Virus record (IMG/VR): IMGVR_UViG_3300009514_000001
Span: 1-64,000 of that record
DNA length: 64,000 nucleotides
Reading direction: 5' to 3' (one strand)
Origin: a virus
The notes beneath the pieces are model-generated. The model made no database searches. It saw only the letters and a program-made list of their open reading frames with translations, and was not told where the DNA came from. Shown here in pieces: positions 40,080-48,378 of this stretch (position 1 is its first letter; the number at the start of each line of letters is the position of its first letter). A program made the position numbers and the translations under genes.

Positions 40080-40754
40080 ATGAACCTGAGAAAACTACTC
40101 AGCGACCCTGTGAGGGTCAAGGTCACAGGCAGAAGAGGCCTCTTTTCGCGCCATGACTTTCCTACGGAGAGGATTTCATACCCTATCATGACCCCCAGTG
40201 CCGCCCGGGGGCTGCTCAGAAGGATATACGGAAAACCTCAGCATTTCTGGGTGATACAGGCGGTTCAGGTGCTGAATCCAATTCGGTTCGAGAACATCAC
40301 CTACAACGAGGTGAGACTCCCGAAGAGACCTGTTCCTGTGAATGTTAGCAATACATCTCAGGTCCGTATTCAGAGGTCTGCCCAGGTTCTCATAGAGCCC
40401 TCCTACATCATCGAGGCACGGGTTCTGGTGCATCCCTATGCGTACAGGAACGGAGGCATGCCCACCAAGCACACGGAACAGCTCAAGAGACGTCTGAAGA
40501 GGGGCCAGTTCTTCCTCCAACCCGATCTCGGCAAGAGCGAGTTTTTCGCTGATTGTTCTTTGCCGGACGGCAGCGAGAGTCCCCTTCCAGTGAGCCAGGA
40601 CCTCGGCCGTATCCCTCTCTTCGTCGATCAGAGCGAAGGGCGCTCGCACTACTTCCAGGCCTTCATGAAGCGGGGTGTGGTGCAGGTGCCGCAGAAGCAG
40701 CTTCTGGACGTCCTGGAGCCGAAACTCCTCGACCAAGACCCTTGGAGAACGTGA
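40080..40754 (+). CDS. cas5: Cas5 (Cas5c/d), crRNA-processing subunit, 224 aa
   Basis: Type I-C Cas5: V-K-V-T-G-R-R-G-L-F-S-R-H-D-F-P, then I-M-T-P-S-A-A-R-G-L-L-R-R-I-Y and the V-L-N-P-I-R-F-E-N-I-T-Y-N-E-V block. In I-C systems Cas5 cuts the pre-crRNA at the base of the repeat hairpin and caps the 5-prime handle. ATG at 40080 is chosen because a 12-bp duplication (40057-40080) places GAGG six bases upstream. Its TGA overlaps the cas8c ATG. Confidence 0.92.
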   Translation: MNLRKLLSDPVRVKVTGRRGLFSRHDFPTERISYPIMTPSAARGLLRRIYGKPQHFWVIQAVQVLNPIRFENITYNEVRLPKRPVPVNVSNTSQVRIQRSAQVLIEPSYIIEARVLVHPYAYRNGGMPTKHTEQLKRRLKRGQFFLQPDLGKSEFFADCSLPDGSESPLPVSQDLGRIPLFVDQSEGRSHYFQAFMKRGVVQVPQKQLLDVLEPKLLDQDPWRT

Positions 40755-42655
40755 TGTACAATCTCATCCGAGAACTCACCAAAGTACGGGTGCCCTCGAC
40801 GTTCCCGGGCCCTGGGTATCTCCTCAGAACTGCCAACGTGTTCTGTCACCTAGACAGATCGGGATTCTCTCACTGGGAGGTCAAGAAAGAGGGTGAGCTT
40901 TACATGCTCCCCGACTCTGGACGTACAGGGACGGGTACAAAGGTCGGCCTGTGGGGTGACCAGGTGAGGGTCTACACCGGGAACAAGGAGACCAAGAAGG
41001 CCCGGGCCAAGAGAGAGGCCGCGAACAAGGCGAAGGGGAGAGACAACTCCAACGACTTGGCGGTTGCAATGGCCAAAGCTGTGAGCGAGGCCCACAATCG
41101 CATCAAGGGCCGCGCCGGAGAGGACACCAGGCTGAGTCTCGTCTACACATTTCTCACGGACGAGAGTCAGCGTCAGCGGGCTTACGATGCCCTTCCGGAT
41201 GACGTGAACCCGAACAGTCCTGTCGTCCTTGTTGTCGAGGGGAGGACGATGGTCCGTCCCCAGGAAGGTCCCTGGGCATCTCCGAACATCGACCTCTACG
41301 AGGAAGAGGGCAAACGCATTGCCTGGGTAGGCAATCTCAAGACCGTCGAGGGGGTGTGTAGCGTCACAGGCGAAAAGGACCTCATCCCCGACATCCACCC
41401 TGGGTCCGTGAAGATTGGTGACTCCAGAGCCCAGCTACTTTCCGGAAACATCCCCCAACACTTCCCCAATCCCAAAGGCAAGCTGTGGAGCACTGGCATC
41501 GGCCTGGAGGCTGCCCAGCAGTACACGACCGCCCTTGACTACCTGACGACGGACAAGAACCACCACCTGACGGCCCTCCACACCACGACCAAGAACCCCT
41601 CCTCCAGCGACTTCCAGAAGATAGTCTGGTGGGGCCGGGACGAGGACGCCTCCCTTCCTATCTACCAGAGCATTATCCGCCCCTCTGCGGAAGTCCGCAC
41701 GGCTATCGAGGAAGCCCTTGAGGGGAGGGGAGGTCCGGTCAACCTCGAACACCCCTTCAACACACTCGTCCTAGGTACCCACGTCAGACGCCTGGTGGTG
41801 CTCAGCATGTCGAGCGATACCCTCCTGGGTGTCTACCAGAGTGCCAGTCGATGGCTGAGAATGACCGAGACTCTCAGCGTTGATGAAAGGGGCGCCCTTG
41901 CCCGGAAAAACCACTCTCTCAAGGCCCTGTCGAGGGCCCTTCTGCCCCGCTCAAAGGAGGGTGAGTGGTTCGGTAAGTGCTCTCCCTACACGACGCAGGA
42001 CATCCTGAGGTCCATGCTCTTTCGGGAGCCCCTCACCAAGAGGCTCATCCACGGCCTGATGACTCGTCTCGAACGTGACCAACAGCTAACCACCGCCCGC
42101 ACAGCCCTCTTGCAGGTCTACCTACACCAACGAGGAATCATGGCTGACAAGACCCAAGCCCGAACCCCCATCGACCCGGAACTGGGAGGGTACGTCGGAT
42201 ACAATCTCGGACGTCTCCTCCAAGAGGCGACGGCCATCCAAAAGGCGGCAATCCGAGTCAATCGGGACTTGAGTTCCACCCTCTCATCCTACGCCAAGAA
42301 CCACCCCCGACGGCTGTACGACAAAACCACTCAGAAGGCGGACAATCACTTGACCTCTCTCAGGACCAAAGGGGACTACGGACTGGCCTCAATGTTCGAG
42401 AAGCGCCTGGGGGCCATCATCGGACGCATCTCTATGGTGCCGAAACAACTTCCCGAGGAGCAACTCGCACTGTTTCGCAAGGGACTGCGGGATCAGTATC
42501 TGGCCTCCCAGGCCGCCAACAAAAGACGATCTCAACTTAACAACGAGGACATCGCCAAGGACGAACTCGCATACCAGAAAGCGCAGGTCGACCTGACTCT
42601 AGGTCTCATTGACCCGGAGGACTGCCCTGCACCACCCACCACCGACAAGGAGTGA
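40754..42655 (+). CDS. cas8c: Cas8c (Csd1), large Cascade subunit, 633 aa
   Basis: ATGA overlap with cas5. Pattern of the Csd1 family: N-terminal Y-N-L-I-R-E-L, C-S-V-T-G-E-K-D (the C-x-V-T-G motif), T-D-K-N-H-H-L-T, F-Q-K-I-V-W-W and the helical C-terminus. It recognises the PAM and anchors the crRNA 5-prime end. Length is normal for the family. The last 171 codons probably also give Cas11 from an internal start. Confidence 0.92.
   Translation: MYNLIRELTKVRVPSTFPGPGYLLRTANVFCHLDRSGFSHWEVKKEGELYMLPDSGRTGTGTKVGLWGDQVRVYTGNKETKKARAKREAANKAKGRDNSNDLAVAMAKAVSEAHNRIKGRAGEDTRLSLVYTFLTDESQRQRAYDALPDDVNPNSPVVLVVEGRTMVRPQEGPWASPNIDLYEEEGKRIAWVGNLKTVEGVCSVTGEKDLIPDIHPGSVKIGDSRAQLLSGNIPQHFPNPKGKLWSTGIGLEAAQQYTTALDYLTTDKNHHLTALHTTTKNPSSSDFQKIVWWGRDEDASLPIYQSIIRPSAEVRTAIEEALEGRGGPVNLEHPFNTLVLGTHVRRLVVLSMSSDTLLGVYQSASRWLRMTETLSVDERGALARKNHSLKALSRALLPRSKEGEWFGKCSPYTTQDILRSMLFREPLTKRLIHGLMTRLERDQQLTTARTALLQVYLHQRGIMADKTQARTPIDPELGGYVGYNLGRLLQEATAIQKAAIRVNRDLSSTLSSYAKNHPRRLYDKTTQKADNHLTSLRTKGDYGLASMFEKRLGAIIGRISMVPKQLPEEQLALFRKGLRDQYLASQAANKRRSQLNNEDIAKDELAYQKAQVDLTLGLIDPEDCPAPPTTDKE
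42140..42655 (+). CDS. cas11: Internal Cas11c start within cas8c, 171 aa
   Basis: In type I-C the small subunit is made from an internal start in cas8c. Here CGAGGAATC precedes an in-frame ATG at 42140 (M-A-D-K-T-Q-A-R) by an ideal distance, and the product is the helical C-terminal domain. Somewhat longer than typical Cas11c (about 120-140), so a later start is possible. Confidence 0.6.
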   Translation: MADKTQARTPIDPELGGYVGYNLGRLLQEATAIQKAAIRVNRDLSSTLSSYAKNHPRRLYDKTTQKADNHLTSLRTKGDYGLASMFEKRLGAIIGRISMVPKQLPEEQLALFRKGLRDQYLASQAANKRRSQLNNEDIAKDELAYQKAQVDLTLGLIDPEDCPAPPTTDKE

Positions 42656-42659
42656 AAGA

Positions 42660-43613
42660 ATGGACGTCAAGTGTATCAACCCAAAGACCCGCCACGATTT
42701 GCTAATCACCTTCAGCGTCACCCGAGGCAACCCCAACGGAGATCCGGATGCCGGAGGAGCGCCCCGAGAAACCCAGGATGGCTATGGCATCGTCACCGGT
42801 GAGAGCATCAAGCGCTTGGTACGGGATGCCGCGGAAGAGGTCTTCGAACAGAAGATTTACATCCGGTCCGGACCGCCCCTAGAGGAGGCTCTGTTGAAGG
42901 CCGTCGAGCGAGCCTACAACGGAGACTCCTCCGAAGCTCCCCGTGACAAGAAAGGCAACCTCCTGGTGGCCCAGGTACCAAAGGACAAAATCCAGGCCAT
43001 CCTCGACGAACTGAGATCGTACTTCGACAACCGCATGTTCGGAGCCGTTTTCGCCAGTCAGAAAGTCCCTGTCGGACGATTCCGAGGACCCGTAGCTATC
43101 GGAGATGCCCGGTCCTTCGATGAGATCGTAGTCCGAGAAAATCGCCTCACTCGGGTCGTCTCCGCCAAGTCCGATGAGGGCAAGGACCGAACCGGCCAGG
43201 GCACCTTCGCGGAGCGCTACGCCGTCGACTTCGGCTTCTACGAAAGCTTCGGCAGCTTCAGCCCCCACGGCTCTGGCAAGCACGTCTCCGAGGAGGACCT
43301 CAAGGTGCTCTTCCAGTCTCTCGTCACGGGGTTCCAAGAAAGCGCCTCCGCCCGTCGTGGGGGCTCCTACCAGGTTCACCGCATCTACGTGTTCACGCAC
43401 GACAACGCCCTGGGTAACGCCTCCCAGCACGATCTCCGCAAAGTCGTCAAGGTGACCAAGCGGAAAGACGTGGATAGTCCCCTCTCCCTCGACGACTACC
43501 TCGTCGAAGTGAACCGAGGTGCCATCCCCAAAGGAGTTCACCTGAGCATCATCGACAACAGCAACGTCCTGGACCCGCAGGCCTGGTACGTCGACAGCTC
43601 CCGTCCTCGATAG
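42660..43613 (+). CDS. cas7: Cas7 (Csd2), Cascade backbone subunit, 317 aa
   Basis: ATG at 42660 with AAGGAG, four bases after the cas8c stop. The Csd2 opening R-H-D-L-L-I-T-F-S-V-T-R-G-N-P-N-G-D-P is unmistakable, with D-G-Y-G-I-V-T and N-R-M-F-G-A-V-F and the C-terminal Q-A-W-Y-V-D. Several copies coat the crRNA. No cas4, cas1 or cas2 follows; a hairpin and the array come next. Confidence 0.93.
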   Translation: MDVKCINPKTRHDLLITFSVTRGNPNGDPDAGGAPRETQDGYGIVTGESIKRLVRDAAEEVFEQKIYIRSGPPLEEALLKAVERAYNGDSSEAPRDKKGNLLVAQVPKDKIQAILDELRSYFDNRMFGAVFASQKVPVGRFRGPVAIGDARSFDEIVVRENRLTRVVSAKSDEGKDRTGQGTFAERYAVDFGFYESFGSFSPHGSGKHVSEEDLKVLFQSLVTGFQESASARRGGSYQVHRIYVFTHDNALGNASQHDLRKVVKVTKRKDVDSPLSLDDYLVEVNRGAIPKGVHLSIIDNSNVLDPQAWYVDSSRPR

Positions 43614-43617
43614 TACC

Positions 43618-43664
43618 CGTTCGAACACCCCAGTGATGAGGAGACCCCTAGGGGTGCTCGAACG
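43618..43664. terminator. Long imperfect hairpin between cas7 and the array
   Basis: CGTTCGAACACCCC (43618-43631) pairs with GGGGTGCTCGAACG (43651-43664), one mismatch. It separates the cas operon from the array. GGGGTGCTCGAA recurs at 43731-43742 in the leader. Confidence 0.6.
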
Positions 43665-43789
43665 ATAATGAAATCAATAGGTTGGATGCACTTTTGAGAG
43701 CCTCCCATCTTGTTCTTTGATAAGTGAATTAGGGGTGCTCGAAAACAGTACTCCAACTACCTAAGAACACTAGCTTTTGGGCTAGTGCG
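43665..43789 (+). promoter_or_regulatory. CRISPR leader, AT-rich
   Basis: AT-rich 125 bases upstream of the first repeat, on the side of the array whose repeats are perfect, hence the leader. Contains the second copy of TTAGGGGTGCTCGAA (43729-43742). No protein frame. Confidence 0.6.
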
Positions 43790-45467
43790 GTCGTCTTCTC
43801 GAAAGAGGAGACGGGAGATTTCAACGTGAGAAAGCTGAGGAGGTTCTGGAAGCATGGAGCGTCGTCTTCTCGAAAGAGGAGACGGGAGATTTCAACGAGG
43901 TGGGCGTAGACTCCGGGGGACTCGCCTTCAGTCGTCTTCTCGAAAGAGGAGACGGGAGATTTCAACGAGTTCGATGGGGACCGGCTTAAAGGAATCCTGA
44001 GCAGGTCGTCTTCTCGAAAGAGGAGACGGGAGATTTCAACGCCGAGAAGTACCCGGTGTAGTCGTAGCCATGGAACAGTCGTCTTCTCGAAAGAGGAGAC
44101 GGGAGATTTCAACGAGTGTGTAGTGGGCTGCCCCGCTACGGATTACGGGTCGTCTTCTCGAAAGAGGAGACGGGAGATTTCAACGATGATGCCTGCGGTG
44201 ATGTAGGGGCCGTCTTTCCGGGTCGTCTTCTCGAAAGAGGAGACGGGAGATTTCAACCTAGGATAGGGAAACGGGTTCAGCCGAAGACGCACGTCGTCTT
44301 CTCGAAAGAGGAGACGGGAGATTTCAACGTTGAAGAGAAGACCAGGAGAGACAGAGAGGCCACGTCGTCTTCTCGAAAGAGGAGACGGGAGATTTCAACA
44401 ACGTCGACACCAGTCTCTTCTCGCCCTTCTTGAGAGGTCGTCTTCTCGAAAGAGGAGACGGGAGATTTCAACTGATTCTGTCGGACACGACTGTCCTCGA
44501 CGCACTGAGTCGTCTTCTCGAAAGAGGAGACGGGAGATTTCAACGTCTTCAGGAGAGCTGGAGCCGACCCCACCCGACCCCACCTGAGCCCGTCGTCTTC
44601 TCGAAAGAGGAGACGGGAGATTTCAACATGGTCAGGGTCTCGACGGGGAGGTGATACGAGGGCGGTCGTCTTCTCGAAAGAGGAGACGGGAGATTTCAAC
44701 CCGAAGAGATCGTCGGAGGCGAATCCGCCACCCACGAGTCGTCTTCTCGAAAGAGGAAGATTTCAACTATCCGAGGTTAGAACAGGACAGTGAAGGTGTC
44801 GCCTGAGAGCTGAACTCGTGTCGTCTTCTCGAAAGAGGAGACGGGAGATTTCAACAGGGCCTGGCTACCCCCAGGAGACTTCTGGGCGGGCGTCGTCTTC
44901 TCGAAAGAGGAGACGGGAGATTTCAACTCACTCTCGTGGTCCACATCCAACCTCGGGGCTCCTGTCGTCTTCTCGAAAGAGGAGACGGGAGATTTCAACG
45001 ATGAAGAGCCGAAGCCGCGCCAGCGCCCGAGAAGCGCGTCGTCTTCTCGAAAGAGGAGACGGGAGATTTCAACGGAGGGACAGCGTGTTTCTTCTTCGGC
45101 TTGGCTTCCTGTCGTCTTCTCGAAAGAGGAGACGGGAGATTTCAACCGGAGCAGATGCTACGCAGGGCGGAGACTGCCCGCGGTCGTCTTCTCGAAAGAG
45201 GAGACGGGAGATTTCAACGGACTACGAGCGCCGCTATCCTGGCACCACGCACCCCGTCGTCTTCTCGAAAGAGGAGACGGGAGATTTCAACAGGTGCGGT
45301 CGTCTTCTCGAAAGAGGAGACGGGAGATTTCAACAAAGACAGGGACACGGTCGTTCACACCTGGTGTCGTCTTCTCGAAAGAGGAGACGGGAGATTTCAA
45401 CGGCAATGTCGCCCGCTGTTAGCCCCCAGCGCAGCCAGTCGTCTTCTCGAAAGAGGAGACGGGAGAT
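43790..45467 (+). CRISPR. Type I-C CRISPR array, 24 repeats, 23 spacers
   Basis: 36-base repeat starting GTCGTCTTCTCGAAAGAGGA and ending GGGAGATTTCAAC. GTCTTCTC and GAGGAGAC form an 8-bp stem closed by a GAAA tetraloop. Spacers are mostly 34-38 bases. Exceptions: spacer 11 is 47 (internal 10-bp duplication), spacer 14 is 52, spacer 21 is only 7 (45292-45298), spacer 22 is 31. Repeat 14 (44738-44767) lacks GACGGG. The last repeat (45438-45467) loses its last six bases, marking the leader-distal end. The array is on the same strand as the cas genes. Confidence 0.97.
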
Positions 45468-45487
45468 CCGGGGCTTCGAGCCCCTTC
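45465..45487 (+). terminator. Hairpin at the end of the array
   Basis: GGGGCT-TCG-AGCCCC followed by TT directly after the last degenerate repeat. Confidence 0.45.
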
Positions 45488-45527
45488 AACTGCAACCAAG
45501 CCACCCCACGAGGAAGGATTACAACCA

Positions 45528-46418
45528 ATGGCTACTGCAACTATGACCAACACCGTTCCCACCGTCGACTCCGTACTCCAGGGCACCTCCAACTGGAGGG
45601 ACGCCGCCTTCGAAGCCTGTAAGTTCTACGTCGACCAAGGCCAGTGCTTCAGCTCCGGCGAGGTCGCCCGAGACCTTCGAACGCACCGGACCGATCTCAA
45701 GTTCTCCGTCATGGGTGTCGGAGAGTACCTCCGCGACCTGTTCTACGGCGGAGGGATGCCTGACTACCAGGCCCTCGGCATGACCATGCCTGTTCAGCAG
45801 GTCGGCCGAACGACCACCGGCAAGGGGCGGACCCCGGCGGGCCGAGACGTCTTCGTCTACTGCCCTGACCCAACTGAGGGCTACAACCACGACTTCGAGG
45901 TCGACATCCCTCGTCCCCCGGTTGATGGCGGGTTCGTCGCAACCGGCATCCTTCCAGGACGCGTCTCGGCGACGAGACCTACCGGAGCGCCGGCTCTGAC
46001 CCCCGTTCCGGTGGGCGCGACTCCTTCGGGCATCCACCCGCCGCACCAGTCGACCTACACTCGCCAGCCGACGGCCAAGGCCGCCAACATCACTGGCAAG
46101 GCTCCAAAGAAGGACCCCGAGGCCAAGGTCCACACCGACCGCCGCCTCTGCATCTCCCGCAACGCCTTCGAGGCCTTCGTCCACCTGACAAAGACGCCGA
46201 TGAAGGGAGGTGACCCGATTTACCTCTCCTTCGACGGAGACACAGCCACCGTCACCCTCGACCAGGTTCCCGGGTCCAAGCCCTACAGCCTGGCCACGGA
46301 GAGGGGACGCATCCTGTTCCCGTCGCCGAACAAGACCAAGTCCTTCGCTCCGGGCAAGACGACTCCGGTGACCATCACCGCCAAGAGTCTCTCGGTGAAC
46401 CTGGCGGACGTCTACTGA
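45528..46418 (+). CDS. Hypothetical phage protein, 296 aa
   Basis: ATG at 45528 with GAGGAAGG upstream. N-terminal domain (residues about 15-75: A-F-E-A-C-K-F-Y-V-D, F-S-S-G-E-V-A-R-D-L-R) reads like a winged helix; a Pro/Thr-rich linker and a C-terminal beta domain (D-T-A-T-V-T-L-D) follow. Could be a DNA-binding regulator. Unrelated to Cas proteins despite its position. Ends at a bidirectional terminator. Confidence 0.65.
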   Translation: MATATMTNTVPTVDSVLQGTSNWRDAAFEACKFYVDQGQCFSSGEVARDLRTHRTDLKFSVMGVGEYLRDLFYGGGMPDYQALGMTMPVQQVGRTTTGKGRTPAGRDVFVYCPDPTEGYNHDFEVDIPRPPVDGGFVATGILPGRVSATRPTGAPALTPVPVGATPSGIHPPHQSTYTRQPTAKAANITGKAPKKDPEAKVHTDRRLCISRNAFEAFVHLTKTPMKGGDPIYLSFDGDTATVTLDQVPGSKPYSLATERGRILFPSPNKTKSFAPGKTTPVTITAKSLSVNLADVY

Positions 46419-46442
46419 CGTGACGGACCTGGCCAAGAGCAA

Positions 46443-46483
46443 CAAGACCCCTCGGGCTCTCTCACGGGGCCGGAGGGGTCTTG
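46443..46483. terminator. Bidirectional terminator between convergent genes
   Basis: CAAGACCCCTC (46443-46453) and GAGGGGTCTTG (46473-46483), perfect 11-bp stem, followed by CGTTTCG; serves the 45528 gene and groES. Confidence 0.65.
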
Positions 46484-46500
46484 CGTTTCGTTCGGGCTGG

Positions 46501-46788
46501 TCAGGTTATGATGCCCAGCAACTCGCCCTCACGGAGCAAGTAGTGATCCTTTCCTTCGAGTTGGACCGTCGCGGCACCTCCGGCATACTTGCCGTAGATG
46601 ACGCGGTCGCCCACCGAGACTTCCATCGGGATTCGCTCCCCTTGCTCGTTTCGAGCGCCGGGTCCAACGGCGATGACGACCCCCTCGTTGGGCTTGTCTG
46701 GATTCACGAGCAGGATGCCGCCCTTGCTCCGTCCTTCGGCTTTGTGGGGTCTGATGAGTACGCGGTCGCCCAGTGGCTTGATTCCCAT
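46501..46788 (-). CDS. groES: GroES co-chaperonin, 95 aa
   Basis: Full-length GroES: M-G-I-K-P-L-G-D-R-V-L-I-R-P, the mobile loop E-G-R-S-K-G-G-I-L, V-V-I-A-V-G-P-G and V-G-D-R-V-I-Y-G-K-Y-A-G, ending E-G-E-L-L-G-I-I. The start is set by AGGAGGG on the minus strand. Caps GroEL during folding; phages such as T4 carry their own co-chaperonin for capsid proteins. No GroEL gene is in the window, so it presumably works with the host chaperonin. Confidence 0.93.
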   Translation of the reverse strand: MGIKPLGDRVLIRPHKAEGRSKGGILLVNPDKPNEGVVIAVGPGARNEQGERIPMEVSVGDRVIYGKYAGGAATVQLEGKDHYLLREGELLGIIT

Positions 46789-46849
46789 GGTGTCCCTCCT
46801 GTCGAGACGGGTATGGTGCTGACGTGACACTACCACCAAGGAGAACCAG

Positions 46850-47290
46850 ATGAACGACCCGTATCGAGTAGTTGAGGTCGACGACAACCTCACGGTCCTG
46901 GAAGAGAATCCCGAAGCCGCCTACGGCAAGGCCAAGCGCGAGGGCAACCTGGCCTACGCTGTCGTCTCACTGGCCGACATCCGGGACGACTGGTTCGCCT
47001 GGATGGCCTACAAGCTCTGTCGGAATGACGACCAGCTAGATATGCCGACCGCCTCTGTCGTGGTCTCCCTAGCCGCCATCCGACGACCCGTCGAACCGAG
47101 TCAGGTCGTCGAGTGGTTGGCGGAGTGGCTCAAGGAGCCCAGCGGCGTAGAGGACGTACTCAACCGACTTCTGAAGGACGGCAACGTCCAGACCAAGGAC
47201 GGCCCCATCGAGGCCGTCCGTAACCTCAACGGCCAGCTCCAGTTCATCTCGACGAATACCTGGCCCATACCCAAGTTGGAGACTAAGTAG
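46850..47290 (+). CDS. Hypothetical phage protein, 146 aa
   Basis: Starts M-N-D-P-Y-R-V-V-E-V behind AAGGAG, diverging from groES. The C-terminal half (Q-V-V-E-W-L-A-E-W-L, V-L-N-R-L-L-K-D-G-N-V) resembles a winged helix. No family recognised. Stop overlaps the next GTG. Confidence 0.65.
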   Translation: MNDPYRVVEVDDNLTVLEENPEAAYGKAKREGNLAYAVVSLADIRDDWFAWMAYKLCRNDDQLDMPTASVVVSLAAIRRPVEPSQVVEWLAEWLKEPSGVEDVLNRLLKDGNVQTKDGPIEAVRNLNGQLQFISTNTWPIPKLETK

Positions 47291-47400
47291 TGTCAGAGAC
47301 CATCGAAACCGGAACCGTCTTCACCCCCGGCAGCTCCAGCAACCTAGCCTTCGGAAACGGTCAGTGCATCTGCTCGGCCGGAGGATATCGGAACCGCTAA
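47290..47400 (+). CDS. 36-residue protein, GTG start
   Basis: GTG at 47290 overlaps the preceding TAG. Reads S-E-T-I-E-T-G-T-V-F-T-P-G-S-S and ends C-I-C-S-A-G-G-Y-R-N-R. Overlap supports it. Unknown. Confidence 0.5.
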   Translation: MSETIETGTVFTPGSSSNLAFGNGQCICSAGGYRNR

Positions 47401-47483
47401 ACCAGTTCCAACTCTACTCTAGGACCCTTGGGAAACCGTTTTACCGGTCCCTGAGCGTCTGTTTTCTGATCTCAGGAGACTCC

Positions 47484-48371
47484 GTGTCATCAGTACGCAT
47501 TCCCGAACCCCACGAAATCGACCTCGTTCTCTACCACGCCGGCTGCACAGACGGCTTCACAGCAGCCTGGGCAGCCTGGGAGGTCCTCGGCGACAAGGCC
47601 GAGTACATCCACGTCCAGTACGGGTCCGACCCGCCAGACGTCGAGGGACGCAAGGTCGCCGTCGTCGACTTCAGCTACCCCCGGGAGCAGCTCCAGGAGA
47701 TGGCCTCGAAGGCAGAGGCCCTCGTCGTCCTGGACCACCACAAGACGGCGGAAGCTCAGCTCCACGGCCTCGACTACGCCCGGTTCGACATGGACAAGTC
47801 CGGCGCTGTCCTCTCCTGGGAGTTCTTCCACCCCGGCAAGACGGTTCCTCCGGGTGTCCTCTACGTCCAGGACCAAGACCTCTGGCAGTGGGAGATGGCT
47901 GACTCCAAGGAGTTCTCGGCCGGCCTCGGCCTCCGGGAGTTCGAGTTCGAGGTGTGGCGAAAGGTCATGTATGACTCCTGGGAGGTCACCGACGAGGGGG
48001 TCATCATCCTCAAGTACGTCGACAACCAGGCCTCCCGCCTGGCGAAGAAGGCGGTCTTGGTCGAGATCAACGGACAGCGGATGTGGATGGTCAACGCCAC
48101 CAACCACGCCAGCGAGATTGGCCATCTCCTGTGTGCTCGCGAGGATGACGTCGGGGTCGCAATGATTTGGTTCTACGAGGCCCAGAAGAGTAGGGCACGG
48201 GTGTGCTCTCTTCGGTCTCGCAAGGGCGGGGTTGATGTGGGTGCCTTCGCGGCCTCGTTCCGCAAAGACAACCCGGAGAAGGTACTCTCGGGGGGTGGTC
48301 ACCAGGCAGCCGCAGGGTTCGTCTGGAAAGGTCCTATCGAGGACCTGGTCACCTTCATTGATGACGAGTGA
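47484..48371 (+). CDS. DHH-family phosphoesterase, 295 aa, GTG start
   Basis: Fold of NrnA-like oligoribonucleases and related enzymes. Motif I appears as Y-H-A-G-C-T-D-G-F (H18, D23), motif II D-F-S-Y, motif III V-L-D-H-H-K-T, motif IV D-Q-D-L-W, and the C-terminal DHHA1 domain has G-G-G-H-Q-A-A-A-G-F. All metal ligands seem present. Substrates could be short RNA, pAp or cyclic dinucleotides. GTG at 47484 has CAGGAG seven bases upstream. Confidence 0.88.
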   Translation: MSSVRIPEPHEIDLVLYHAGCTDGFTAAWAAWEVLGDKAEYIHVQYGSDPPDVEGRKVAVVDFSYPREQLQEMASKAEALVVLDHHKTAEAQLHGLDYARFDMDKSGAVLSWEFFHPGKTVPPGVLYVQDQDLWQWEMADSKEFSAGLGLREFEFEVWRKVMYDSWEVTDEGVIILKYVDNQASRLAKKAVLVEINGQRMWMVNATNHASEIGHLLCAREDDVGVAMIWFYEAQKSRARVCSLRSRKGGVDVGAFAASFRKDNPEKVLSGGGHQAAAGFVWKGPIEDLVTFIDDE

Positions 48372-48378
48372 GCGAACG

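Noticed and set aside
44116-45546. Protein frames running through the CRISPR array
   Set aside because: They repeat the translated repeat unit and have no independent support.
45528-46418. Gene next to the array as a Cas or anti-CRISPR protein
   Set aside because: No Cas motif and its winged-helix-like start and linker do not match known anti-CRISPRs; proximity alone is not evidence.
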